NCBI GenBank assembly: GCA_030654835.1
Contig: JAURWS010000049.1
Span: 1-37,665, forward strand
Reading direction: 5' to 3'
Source: Gammaproteobacteria bacterium
GTDB lineage: Bacteria; Pseudomonadota; Gammaproteobacteria; Pseudomonadales; Pseudohongiellaceae
Length of the DNA: 37,665 nucleotides
Positions 1-7,644 of the stretch are shown in pieces. The notes under the pieces are model-generated. The model did not search any database, was not told the DNA's origin, and was given only the letters and a program-made list of their open reading frames with translations. Each line of letters begins with the position of its first letter. Within the stretch, counting starts at the first letter, position 1. The position numbers and the translations under genes are program-made.

Positions 1-37
1 GTCAGAGTAAAAATACAGGCTGTATTTTTACTCTGAC
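1..37. repeat. Perfect palindrome at left edge (18-bp arms)
   Basis: Bases 1-18 (GTCAGAGTAAAAATACAG) are the exact reverse complement of 20-37, with one base (G19) between them. The GGGGTCAGAGTAAAA-type end recalls short elements I associate with small Y1/RAYT-type transposase neighbourhoods in gammaproteobacteria; that link is from memory, not proven here. The element may continue beyond the window. Confidence 0.8.
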
Positions 38-60
38 CCCAAATTTCTGACCCCAAATTT
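33..60. repeat. Tandem 14-bp direct repeat (2 copies)
   Basis: CTGACCCCAAATTT occurs at 33-46 and again, exactly adjoining, at 47-60. The first copy overlaps the end of the palindrome at 1-37, so both probably belong to one element. No coding potential is seen. Confidence 0.8.
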
Positions 61-62
61 CA

Positions 63-86
63 ATCGCGGGCAAGCCCGCTCCCACA
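63..86 (-). repeat. REP element (single)
   Basis: ATCGCGGGCAAGCCCGCTCC followed by CACA. This is the reverse complement of the GTGGGAGCGGGC...GCCCGCGAT motif seen throughout the window. It lies 10 bases past the stop codon of the VOC gene, the usual extragenic place for such elements. Confidence 0.85.
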
Positions 87-96
87 TGGCAACAAA

Positions 97-900
97 TCAG
101 CGCATGTCTGCAGCGCGGTGTACCAACTCTATACGCGCGCCCTCGGGGCCTTGCACGTAGAAGAAGTTGATGATGCCGTTGGGCAAGGTCATGTCGCGTG
201 GTTCGGAGGTGAACTCCACGCCTTTGGCCTGCAGGTCGGCAATCGTCTCGGCTGAGTCCAGCGCGCGCCAGCCGATGTGATCGATGGAAGCGCCCTGGCT
301 TGGGAAGGTGGCATCGGCCTGAGAGATCAGCAGCCAGACATTGCCGGGATAGAGGATGCCGTCCATACGTCCGCGCAGATTGGTGCGAATGCCGCCAAAG
401 GTCGCTTCATACCAGGCAAACGTCGCCTGTGGATCGGCAGAGCGCAAATGCACATGGTGGAAACCCAGGTGCTGAGCGTCTTCGATCAGCTCCATGCGGT
501 TACCAAACGGATCAACGATGAAGGCCAGTTTGAACAGGCCCGGAACGTCGCGCACTTCGCTGGACACTGTGGCGCCCGCTGCACGGACGCGCTCAACAGT
601 GGCGGCCAGATCGGTAAACGAGAAGCCCAAGTGATCCACTACACCGCCGGTGCTGGGGGTAGCGGCGTCGCCATTGAGAAACATGATGCGGGTCGTGCCG
701 AACAGCAGACGGTCAGTGCGGCCGTCGATGAACTCTCCCCCGATATTGTCCTTGTACCACTGCGCCGCGACCTCCGGCTCTGGCACGGCCATGTGGACGT
801 GGTCGTACATATAAGTCTTGCTCTCGGCCTGGGCTGAAGCCAACCCGGGCAGACAGAACAGCATGAGGAGCGCGAGGCCGGTCTTGATCTTGTTGTACAT
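97..900 (-). CDS. Secreted/periplasmic VOC (glyoxalase-fold) family protein
   Basis: A 267-residue protein with a signal peptide (residues 1 to about 23: basic start, hydrophobic core, cleavage near LASA-QA). The mature part holds two vicinal-oxygen-chelate modules. The first runs from about residue 31 (YDHVHMAV) to 140 (NRMELIED); the second from about 147 (FHHVHLRS) to 262 (ARIELVHR). His near the start and Glu near the end of each module fit the VOC metal-ligand pattern. The start is well chosen: AGGAG lies 7 bases before the ATG. Glyoxalases, dioxygenases and resistance proteins share this fold, so the substrate cannot be named; export argues against classical cytosolic glyoxalase I. It lies downstream of the rRNA-modification pair on the same strand, with about 80 bases between. 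Confidence 0.8.
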   Translation of the reverse strand: MYNKIKTGLALLMLFCLPGLASAQAESKTYMYDHVHMAVPEPEVAAQWYKDNIGGEFIDGRTDRLLFGTTRIMFLNGDAATPSTGGVVDHLGFSFTDLAATVERVRAAGATVSSEVRDVPGLFKLAFIVDPFGNRMELIEDAQHLGFHHVHLRSADPQATFAWYEATFGGIRTNLRGRMDGILYPGNVWLLISQADATFPSQGASIDHIGWRALDSAETIADLQAKGVEFTSEPRDMTLPNGIINFFYVQGPEGARIELVHRAADMR

Positions 901-980
901 GTAATTCTCCTGTGAAGATGAACCTGTTTTTTTTTAGTGGCGCAAGCATAGCCCTGCGCCGGATTTGCGTCCACCCCCGT

Positions 981-2063
981 TCAACTCAGTTGCACAACCT
1001 TGAACCCGTCTTGCAGGCAAAGTGTCGAGATGTTTTGAAAATGCTCGGCCGCGACCTTCTCCACAGGGATGAACTGGTTAACCACCAGCAGCGCGATGCC
1101 TTTGTCGCTCAGCAGCCTTCTGATTTCAGTCAGGAATTTTTCCGCCAGCGCATTGCTGGTGCTGAAGCCTTGATGAAAAGGGGGGTTGCAGAGGATGACA
1201 TCGAAGCGCTCCTGCAGATGTTCGCCGCAGTCGTCCAATGTCACGCCGACCGACAACTGTTGCTTTGCGAAACTCGTTGTCGCCGCGAGGACTGCAACGG
1301 CATTGTTGTCGGTGGCGCTGCGCTTGGCGAAGGGCAGGTCCGCCGTCACCAGCAACAGATAGCCATAGCCGCAGCCGAGGTCCAGCACGGAACCCAGTGC
1401 CGCGCGTCCATGCAGCACCTGGCGCGCCTCGCGGGCGAGCAATTCGCTGCCGTGATCGATCTTGTTCCAGCCGAAGACGCCGGGTTTGCTGATGAATTCC
1501 AGTGCGCCGACCTGACACGGGCGCAACCGGGGATAATCCTTGCTGTCGAGCCACTCCGGATTCGCGTTGGCGAGCTGGGAAAACTTGCGCAGTGTCGTGC
1601 AATAGGCGATGCCGTGCTTCTGTAGCTGCGCCTTGCTGCGGAACAGCTGCTCGCCGTTTTTGCCGTGCGTCTTGATGCCGTCGTCCTTGTGGCCGAGCAG
1701 ATTCAGGCTGCCACCGGGTGCCAGCAATTTGTATCCCTCGTTGATGCAGTGGTGGACCAGCGCTCGTTCCTTGGAGACGCGATAGACGATGCGTGCAACA
1801 CTCGTCACCGGCAGCGCGGCGAAGTCGAAATCATTGACCAGCACCTGCTGGCCAGCCGCACGCAGAGCCTCGCCGACCTCGAAGCGGTTGGTGATGGCGA
1901 GCAGATTCGCGCGGGGGTGAATCGCCTGTAGCTGGGCGGGCGCAAGATTCTCGTCGACGATCCACAGCGTGGCGCCCTGCGCGTCCGTGGACGCATCATT
2001 GAGCATGGCGATAAGGAGGTGTTCGAGATGGTGGCCCTGATGGCCGGTTGTGGTGCTGGTCAT
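981..2063 (-). CDS. rRNA (guanine-N2)-methyltransferase, RsmC/RlmG family
   Basis: A 360-residue protein with the two-part layout of RsmC/RlmG: a degenerate methyltransferase-like N-terminal half, then a functional Rossmann methyltransferase. The SAM-binding motif is VLDLGCGYGYL at about residues 226-236, and NPPFHQG at about 293-299 is the N-P-P-F signature of exocyclic-amine methylation. Family members methylate G1207 of 16S rRNA (RsmC) or G1835 of 23S rRNA (RlmG); I cannot tell which from motifs alone. The ATG overlaps the rsuA stop codon in ATGA (2060-2063), so the two rRNA-modifying enzymes are probably translationally coupled. Length fits the family (about 340-380 residues). Confidence 0.85.
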   Translation of the reverse strand: MTSTTTGHQGHHLEHLLIAMLNDASTDAQGATLWIVDENLAPAQLQAIHPRANLLAITNRFEVGEALRAAGQQVLVNDFDFAALPVTSVARIVYRVSKERALVHHCINEGYKLLAPGGSLNLLGHKDDGIKTHGKNGEQLFRSKAQLQKHGIAYCTTLRKFSQLANANPEWLDSKDYPRLRPCQVGALEFISKPGVFGWNKIDHGSELLAREARQVLHGRAALGSVLDLGCGYGYLLLVTADLPFAKRSATDNNAVAVLAATTSFAKQQLSVGVTLDDCGEHLQERFDVILCNPPFHQGFSTSNALAEKFLTEIRRLLSDKGIALLVVNQFIPVEKVAAEHFQNISTLCLQDGFKVVQLS

Positions 2064-2755
2064 AGCGTGAAGCTCTTTATTTCTGTTTCGGTTAGGACTC
2101 GGTACTCACCTTCGGTCAGCGTGTCATCGAGAGTGACGGCCCCGATTTTCTCGCGGTGCAGGGTCAACACATGATTACCACAGGCGGCGAACATGCGCTT
2201 GACCTGGTGGTAGCGTCCCTCGTTGAGGGTCACGCGCGCACCGTTGTCCGGCAAGGCTTCGCACTGCGCTGGCGCCGTGGGCTTGTCCTCGCCACGCAAC
2301 AGCATGCCGCTGGCAAAATTGTCGATAGTCTGTTGATCGAGCGGCTCCTGCAGCGCGGCCCGGTAGACCTTGCTGAACAGGTGACGTGGCGAGGTCACGC
2401 GATGCAGCCACTGTCCATCGTCGCTGAGCAGCACCAGCCCGGTGGTGTCGATATCCAGGCGCCCGCCGATACTCAGTCCCTCGGTGTCCATATCGTCAAT
2501 CAGGTCGAGCACCGTCGGGTGATCCCCGTCCTCGGTGGCACAGACAACTCCGCTTGGCTTGTGCAGCATCAGATAACGCGGTCCGGGGATGTGCAGTGTC
2601 TCGCCCTCCATCGTGACGCTGTCGGTATCCTCCACCTGAAAGGCTGCGTTGCTGACCATGGTGCCGTTGACCTGCACCTGACGCTTGCGGATCAGACGCT
2701 TGCTGATTTCCCGTGGCAGGCCGGTGGCGTGACTTACAAATTTATCCAGACGCAT
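2060..2755 (-). CDS. rsuA: 16S rRNA pseudouridine(516) synthase RsuA
   Basis: A 231-residue protein, the same length as I recall for E. coli RsuA. The N-terminal S4-like RNA-binding domain begins MRLDKFVSHATGLPRE. The catalytic domain carries GGRLDIDTTGLVLLSDDG at about residues 98-115, where the Asp of RLD is the expected nucleophile, and EGRYHQVKRMFAACGN near the C-terminus. RsuA isomerises U516 of 16S rRNA in the small subunit. The frame is open further upstream, but the family N-terminus and AGGAAA about 10 bases before the ATG at 2755 fix this start; the longer version would read through mtfA on the same strand. Its stop overlaps the next methyltransferase gene by four bases. Confidence 0.9.
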   Translation of the reverse strand: MRLDKFVSHATGLPREISKRLIRKRQVQVNGTMVSNAAFQVEDTDSVTMEGETLHIPGPRYLMLHKPSGVVCATEDGDHPTVLDLIDDMDTEGLSIGGRLDIDTTGLVLLSDDGQWLHRVTSPRHLFSKVYRAALQEPLDQQTIDNFASGMLLRGEDKPTAPAQCEALPDNGARVTLNEGRYHQVKRMFAACGNHVLTLHREKIGAVTLDDTLTEGEYRVLTETEIKSFTL

Positions 2756-2825
2756 GCGGCGTGTTTTCCTGTTTGTTACTTGAAGATGTTTGTTTCGTAA
2801 ATGAATGATGATGAACGATTGGGCC

Positions 2826-3677
2826 TCAGTGCAGATGCCCGGGAGGAGGCTGCCATTCGCGTGGATCAACCCGGTAATATACCTGCAGTTCCGCGTAGAG
2901 TTCTGGATGCTTGCTCGCCATCTCGTGCGGGCGTTCGTAAAAGGTTTCCGTGACCACCGCGAAGAATTCGGCCGGGTTGCTGGCGCCGTAAGGGTCCAGC
3001 AGAGTGTCGCGGTTCTCGTCGGCAGCACGTTGCAGGGCGGCGAACTCTTTGGCAAATATGCGCGCCCATTCCTGGTATTCACCCTTGCGGTAGAGCAGCG
3101 GTGCGCCATTGGTGACGCCGGATTCGTGATCGAGCTGATGCGCGAACTCGTGCAGCACCACGTTCTCGCCATCGGCGAAATTGCTCAGACTGTGTTCCAC
3201 GCTGTCCCACGCCAGAACGACCTTGCCATTGCTCCAGGATTCTCCGGCCAGATAATTTTCGCCCTCGGTAACGACGCCAAATTCGTCGTGGTGGTCATGC
3301 TCCACCACGAAGCCGGAAGGGTAAACCAGAATGCTGCGTAAATCCTCATACTCGTGGCTGGGACGATTGAGCAGCAACAGACATGCGTGTGCCGCGATCG
3401 TCACGCGGATCTCGTCCGTGATCACCTGTCCGCCGCAGCCGACGAATTCCTTGCTGTCCAGAAAGCGCACGATTAGTCTGCGCAGTTGCTCCTGCTGATT
3501 GGGCCACATGGCCCGGTAGATCTTGAGGTTGTTGCGCAGAATCGCCAGCCACTCGGGAGGAAACGGTGTGGCATCGAGGCGGCGACGCCGGTAGCGCGGA
3601 TAGACAAACAACAGCACAGCGACGGCGACGACAATCAGCCACAACCCGATGAGAGTGAGCGTGGTGCTTATGTCCAT
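2826..3677 (-). CDS. mtfA: M90-family zinc peptidase MtfA
   Basis: A 283-residue protein with a membrane segment at about residues 6-26 followed by basic residues (YPRYRRRR), then the MtfA domain. The zinc motif HEFAH is at residues 176-180 and a downstream NPAEFFAVVTETF stretch (235-246) supplies the expected Glu ligand. In E. coli, MtfA (265 residues) binds and inactivates the Mlc repressor and has aminopeptidase activity, linking it to PTS glucose control. No Mlc or PTS gene is nearby, so that role here is inference. The membrane anchor suggests a cytosolic enzyme held at the inner membrane. It lies 70 bases upstream of rsuA on the same strand. Confidence 0.87.
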   Translation of the reverse strand: MDISTTLTLIGLWLIVVAVAVLLFVYPRYRRRRLDATPFPPEWLAILRNNLKIYRAMWPNQQEQLRRLIVRFLDSKEFVGCGGQVITDEIRVTIAAHACLLLLNRPSHEYEDLRSILVYPSGFVVEHDHHDEFGVVTEGENYLAGESWSNGKVVLAWDSVEHSLSNFADGENVVLHEFAHQLDHESGVTNGAPLLYRKGEYQEWARIFAKEFAALQRAADENRDTLLDPYGASNPAEFFAVVTETFYERPHEMASKHPELYAELQVYYRVDPREWQPPPGHLH

Positions 3678-3735
3678 GCAGGAAACCCACAGTGGAAAGC
3701 TTCAGAATCAGCAAAAGCGTACGTCAAAAAGCGCA

Positions 3736-4869
3736 TCAATGCCCGCGCCTGTTTTCGTCTTTGGGTTCCAGCGACAGTCCGCCTTCGTCATCATCACCGG
3801 AAGGCTTCTTGCCTTCGGAGAGCTGGATGCGCAGACGCAGGTTGTTCTTGGAATCAGCGTTCTTGAGAGCCTCTTCCAGAGTGATGCGGCCGGCCTTGTA
3901 GAGATCGAACAGCGCCGAGTCGAAGGTTTTCATGCCTTGATTCTCGGACTTTTCCATGACTTCCTTGATCTCATCCACCTTGCCTTGCTTGATGAGGTCG
4001 CACACGCGTGGCGTGCCCAGCAAAACCTCAATGGCCGCAGCGCGCTTGCCATCGACGGTCGGGATCAGACGCTGCGACACGAATCCCTGCAGGTTCAGCG
4101 ACAGATCCATGAACAGTTGCTTGTGGCGCTCCTCGGGGAAGAAGTTGATGATGCGGTCCAGGGCCTGGTTGGCGTTGTTGGCGTGCAGCGTGGACAGACA
4201 CAGGTGGCCGGTCTCGGCGAAGGCGAGGGCGTGTTCCATGGTTTCCTGGCTGCGGATCTCGCCGATGAGAATGACGTCCGGCGCCTGCCGCAGCGTGTTC
4301 TTCAGTGCGTCCTCATAGCTATGGGTGTCGACACCCACCTCGCGCTGATTGATGATTGACTTCTTGTGCTCGTGCACGAATTCCACCGGATCCTCGATGG
4401 TGATGATGTGGCCGTCACTGTTGGTATTGCGATAGTCGATCAGTGCCGCGAGCGAGGTGGATTTGCCCGAACCGGTGCCGCCGACGAACAGGACCAGGCC
4501 GCGCTTCTGCATGATCAGCTTGGTCAGAATCTCGGGCAGGCCAAGGGATTGCCAGCTTGGTATTACTGTCTTGATGTTGCGGGCTACCAGTGCGATCTCG
4601 CCGCGCTGCTGAAAAATATTGACGCGGAAACGGCCGATTTCCGGATCGGCAATCGCCAGGTTCATCTCCTGGTTTGCCTCGAACTCCTTGATCTGCTCCG
4701 GGGTCATGATTTGATAGGCGATCTGCTTCACGGCACCGGGTGGCAGAGGCTGGCTGGACATCGGCGTGAGCTTGCCATAGGCCTTCATGCTGGGCGGGGC
4801 GCCGGTAGTGAGGAACAGGTCGGAGCCTTCCTTCTGAATCATGATGCGGAGCAGGTCTTTGAATCCCAT
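3736..4869 (-). CDS. pilU: Type IV pilus retraction ATPase PilU
   Basis: A 377-residue secretion ATPase of the PilT/PilU group. The N-terminal pattern GFKDLLRIMIQKEGSDLFLT is PilU-like rather than PilT-like. Walker A GGTGSGKST is at residues 130-138, the Asp box ITIEDPVEF at 157-164, Walker B DVILIGEIR at 198-206 and the His box CLSTLHANN at 224-232. The C-terminal tail is acidic and basic (KPSGDDDEGG...DENRRGH). PilU works with PilT at the inner-membrane base of the pilus to depolymerise pilin during retraction. AGGA lies 7 bases before the ATG. pilT is usually next to pilU but is not in this window; the neighbours are mtfA and pyrB. Confidence 0.93.
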   Translation of the reverse strand: MGFKDLLRIMIQKEGSDLFLTTGAPPSMKAYGKLTPMSSQPLPPGAVKQIAYQIMTPEQIKEFEANQEMNLAIADPEIGRFRVNIFQQRGEIALVARNIKTVIPSWQSLGLPEILTKLIMQKRGLVLFVGGTGSGKSTSLAALIDYRNTNSDGHIITIEDPVEFVHEHKKSIINQREVGVDTHSYEDALKNTLRQAPDVILIGEIRSQETMEHALAFAETGHLCLSTLHANNANQALDRIINFFPEERHKQLFMDLSLNLQGFVSQRLIPTVDGKRAAAIEVLLGTPRVCDLIKQGKVDEIKEVMEKSENQGMKTFDSALFDLYKAGRITLEEALKNADSKNNLRLRIQLSEGKKPSGDDDEGGLSLEPKDENRRGH

Positions 4870-4910
4870 GGTATTGGTCCTTTGCTGCGGCGTGCAGTCT
4901 TGATCTGCGG

Positions 4911-5924
4911 TTAGAAACGTCGTTCTGTGTACCAGTTCACTTCGCGCGAGGTCTTCTCGATCTCATCGCAGATATCCAGCGTCAGTGCGAAAAGCGCCAT
5001 GCGCACCAGCACGCCGTTGTCGGTCTGGCGGAAGATGGCCAGGTTGGGGTGGTGGTTCAGGTCGTTGTCCAATTCGTTGGCCTCTGCACGCGAATCACGG
5101 GGGAGGGGGTGCATGATCACCGTCTTCGGCTGGCAGTAGCGGGTATAGATGGCCTCGTTCAGGCGGAAGCGGCCGCGATAGAGGTCGGCCTCCATCTTGG
5201 TGTCGAAACGCTCTTCCTGAATGCGGGTCAGGTAGACCGTGTCGTTGCCCACCAGCCCCTGCTCCATGTCTGCGGTCTCGATCACCGTATGACCATTGTG
5301 ACGCAACTCTTCGACAATCTCGCCGGGCATGCGCAGCTCCGGTGGGGAGATCATCGTGAAGGTGATATGCGGATAGAGCTGAATCAGCTGGGAGAGCGAG
5401 TGCACGGTGCGGCCGTGCTTGAGGTCGCCGATCATGGCAATCTTCATGCCCTCGACGGCGATGCCGTTGCTGCCCAGCTCCTTGCGGATGGTGTAAAGAT
5501 CCAGCAGGGCCTGGCTCGGGTGCTCGTTGGGGCCGTCACCGGCATTGATCACCGGCACGCGGCTGGCGCGCGCGAATTCGGCGACGGAGCCGGACTCGGG
5601 ATGGCGCATGACCATGATGTCGCTGTAGCCACTGATAACCCGCGCCGTGTCATAGAGCGACTCGCCCTTGGAGATAGAGGAGGTCTTCACGTCGGTGGTC
5701 TCGCGGACCTCGCCGCCGAGCAGGTTGAAGGCGCAACCGAAGCTGAGTCGTGTGCGCGTGCTGGGCTCGAAGAACAGGTTGCCGAGGATGGCGCCGTCCA
5801 GCACTTTGGTCATCCGCTCGCGATGGGCATAGGGCACCATGGCATCGGCCACTTCGAAAATTCTCTCGACGTCTGCGCGTTCGAACTGGTTGACACTGAG
5901 AATGTGGGCGCCGGGGAAATGCAT
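4911..5924 (-). CDS. pyrB: Aspartate carbamoyltransferase catalytic chain PyrB
   Basis: A 337-residue ATCase that condenses carbamoyl phosphate and aspartate, the first committed step of pyrimidine synthesis in the cytosol. The carbamoyl-phosphate motif STRTR is at residues 55-59, with NEHPSQALLDLYT in the middle and HPLPR near the C-terminus. The frame stays open to 6101, but the extra 59 residues would be encoded by REP and leader DNA, so the ATG at 5924 (MHFPGAHIL...) is chosen. It is somewhat longer than the E. coli chain (about 310). No pyrI, and no inactive pyrC paralogue, follows, so its allosteric partner is unknown. It is divergent from sbcB across a REPIN. Confidence 0.92.
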   Translation of the reverse strand: MHFPGAHILSVNQFERADVERIFEVADAMVPYAHRERMTKVLDGAILGNLFFEPSTRTRLSFGCAFNLLGGEVRETTDVKTSSISKGESLYDTARVISGYSDIMVMRHPESGSVAEFARASRVPVINAGDGPNEHPSQALLDLYTIRKELGSNGIAVEGMKIAMIGDLKHGRTVHSLSQLIQLYPHITFTMISPPELRMPGEIVEELRHNGHTVIETADMEQGLVGNDTVYLTRIQEERFDTKMEADLYRGRFRLNEAIYTRYCQPKTVIMHPLPRDSRAEANELDNDLNHHPNLAIFRQTDNGVLVRMALFALTLDICDEIEKTSREVNWYTERRF

Positions 5925-6014
5925 TTTCGTTGTTCTGCCTGTGTGGATGTCGGGGCGAAATACTACTACTAATGCCCCAGCTGAAGGAATGCGCGGGGTG
6001 AAATATGCTATAAG

Positions 6015-6079
6015 GTGGGAGCGGGCCTTGCCCGCGACAAGTCTCACGCAAAGCAATCGCGAGCAAGGCTCGCTCCCAC
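6015..6079. repeat. REPIN-like REP doublet between pyrB and sbcB
   Basis: Two REP sequences face each other: GTGGGAGCGGGCCTTGCCCG at 6015-6034 (motif to 6038) and its inverted partner ATCGCGAGCAAGGCTCGCTC at 6056-6075 (motif to 6079), separated by 17 bases. The outer ends are perfectly complementary (GTGGGAGC / GCTCCCAC), so the whole unit can fold into one long hairpin. The partner carries compensating changes (GAGC/GCTC instead of GGGC/GCCC). Confidence 0.85.
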
Positions 6080-6093
6080 GAATCGAGTTCAAT

Positions 6094-7581
6094 TTGACCA
6101 ACAGTATCTACTGGCACGACTACGAGACCTTCGGCGTCGATCCCCGCCGCGATCGTGCCGCGCAGTTTGCCGGCGTGCGTACGGACGAGCAGCTCAACAT
6201 CATCGGCGAGCCCCTGGTGATTTACTGCAAGCCCGCGCCGGACATGCTGCCGCATCCCGAGTCCTGCCTGATCACTGGCATCACGCCCCAGAAGGCAAGG
6301 GCCGAAGGGCTCCCCGAGGCCGAATTCATCCGCCGCATCCACGAAGAATTTTCCCGGCCGCTGACCTGTGTGGCCGGTTACAACAGCCTGCGTTTCGACG
6401 ACGAAGTGACCCGCCAGCTGCTCTACCGCAACTTCAACGATCCCTATGAGCGCGAGTACAAGAACGGCAACTCGCGCTGGGACATCATCGATATGGTGCG
6501 CGTGTGCTGCGCCCTGCGGCCCGAAGGCATCGTCTGGCCTCTGAAGGAAGACGGCACGCCGGGGTTCCGGCTGGAGCATCTGACTGCCGCCAATGGCATC
6601 GTGCATGCCGACGCCCACGACGCGCTCTCCGACGTGCTGGCCACTATCGCGCTGGCGCGTCTGATCAAGGAAAAGCAGCCCAAGCTCTACGACTATGTCT
6701 ACCAGTTGCGCGACAAGGCGCGCGTGCAGGAGCAGCTCGACATCATCAGCAAGAAGCCGGTGTTGCATGTCTCTTCCATGTACCCGTCCAGCCGGGGTTG
6801 CCTGGCGCTGGTCGCGCCCCTCACGAAGCACCCGACGGACAAGAACGGCGTCATCGTCTACGACTTGCGCACCGACCCTGCCGAGTGGATGACTCTTTCA
6901 GTGGAGGAGATTCAGCGTCGCCTGTTCACCCGGCAGGATCAGCTGGCCGAGGGCGAGCTGCGGATTCCCCTGAAGGTGCTGCACATCAATCGCTGCCCCG
7001 TGGTGGCGCCCGCCAAGCTGCTCGATGAGCGCCTCGCGCAGCGTTACGAGATCGATCTGATCAAGGCAGAAGAGTACCGGCAGGTGCTTCTTGGTCATCC
7101 TGAAGTCATCGCCAAGGTCGCTTCGGCATTCGACAGCAAGCCGGAGGCGGGCACCGATGGGGCGCCTGCGGATCCCGACTTCATGATTTACGGCGGCGGC
7201 TTCTTCGGCCAGGGCGACAAGCGGGCGATGGCGCAGATTCGTGCCTCTTCCGCGCAGCAACTGGCCCAGTGGCACCAGCCCTTCGTGGACGCGCGACTCG
7301 ACGAGATGCTATTCCGCTACCGGGCGCGCAATTTTCCCGAGAGCTTGAATGCGGAGGAGGCACTACGCTGGCAGGAATTCTGTCGACAACGCCTGCTGCG
7401 TGCGGCGGATGTGCCCGGTGCGGGCGTGCCGCTGAGTGTGTTCACCAGTGAGCTGGCGCGGCTGCGCGAGCTGCATGTCGATGCGCCGACCCAGCACCTG
7501 TTTACAGAGCTGGAGCACTACGCCGCAGAGATCACCGCCCCTGTGGGAGCGGGCCGTGCCCGCGATCCGGACATACACTGA
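6094..7581 (+). CDS. sbcB: Exodeoxyribonuclease I SbcB
   Basis: A 3'-to-5' single-strand DNA exonuclease of the DEDDh superfamily acting in recombination and mismatch repair. ExoI motif is YWHDYETFG near the N-terminus (D and E metal ligands), ExoII includes GYNSLRFDDEV, and ExoIII includes HDALSDVLATI (H and D). The C-terminal part matches the SH3-like and helical ExoI domains (DKARVQEQLDII, FFGQGDKR). The frame is open from 5839, but upstream codons are REP DNA; TTG at 6094 puts WHDYETFG at the depth seen in E. coli (475 residues), though no good Shine-Dalgarno is seen. From this start it has 495 residues. The last 12 codons (VGAGRARDPDIH) lie in or just after a REP element. Confidence 0.9.
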   Translation: MTNSIYWHDYETFGVDPRRDRAAQFAGVRTDEQLNIIGEPLVIYCKPAPDMLPHPESCLITGITPQKARAEGLPEAEFIRRIHEEFSRPLTCVAGYNSLRFDDEVTRQLLYRNFNDPYEREYKNGNSRWDIIDMVRVCCALRPEGIVWPLKEDGTPGFRLEHLTAANGIVHADAHDALSDVLATIALARLIKEKQPKLYDYVYQLRDKARVQEQLDIISKKPVLHVSSMYPSSRGCLALVAPLTKHPTDKNGVIVYDLRTDPAEWMTLSVEEIQRRLFTRQDQLAEGELRIPLKVLHINRCPVVAPAKLLDERLAQRYEIDLIKAEEYRQVLLGHPEVIAKVASAFDSKPEAGTDGAPADPDFMIYGGGFFGQGDKRAMAQIRASSAQQLAQWHQPFVDARLDEMLFRYRARNFPESLNAEEALRWQEFCRQRLLRAADVPGAGVPLSVFTSELARLRELHVDAPTQHLFTELEHYAAEITAPVGAGRARDPDIH

Positions 7582-7610
7582 ATTCAATCGCGGGCAAGGC
7601 CCGCTCCCAC
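7543..7610. repeat. REPIN-like REP doublet overlapping the sbcB 3' end
   Basis: REP at 7543-7566 (GTGGGAGCGGGCCGTGCCCG then CGAT) and an inverted REP at 7587-7610, separated by 20 bases. The first half is in frame with sbcB and supplies its C-terminal residues and stop region. The second half lies just before the ABC transporter start at 7645. Confidence 0.85.
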
Positions 7611-7644
7611 ATGAGACACATGAGAATTGACGCGAGAGCAAACC

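Noticed and set aside
939-960. GGCGCA/TGCGCC hairpin between the methyltransferase and VOC genes as a terminator
   Set aside because: On the minus strand the stem is followed by an A-run rather than a T-run, so it does not fit an intrinsic terminator for these genes.
5049-5972. Long open frame (307 codons) on the plus strand opposite pyrB
   Set aside because: It is antisense to a well-supported PyrB with conserved motifs and has His/Gly/Val-rich composition typical of a shadow frame in GC-rich DNA.
5951-5977. GGGGC...GCCCC hairpin with a CTACTACTA loop in the pyrB leader as an attenuator
   Set aside because: Five-pair stem with a 17-base loop and no T-run or leader peptide arrangement; not enough to claim attenuation.
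5925-6101. N-terminal extension of PyrB by 59 residues
   Set aside because: The extra codons are REP and leader DNA, and the family start MHFPGAHIL fits the ATG at 5924.
5650-6831. 393-codon minus-strand frame crossing pyrB and sbcB
   Set aside because: It spans the starts of two divergent, well-supported genes and the REPIN, and its protein shows no family features.
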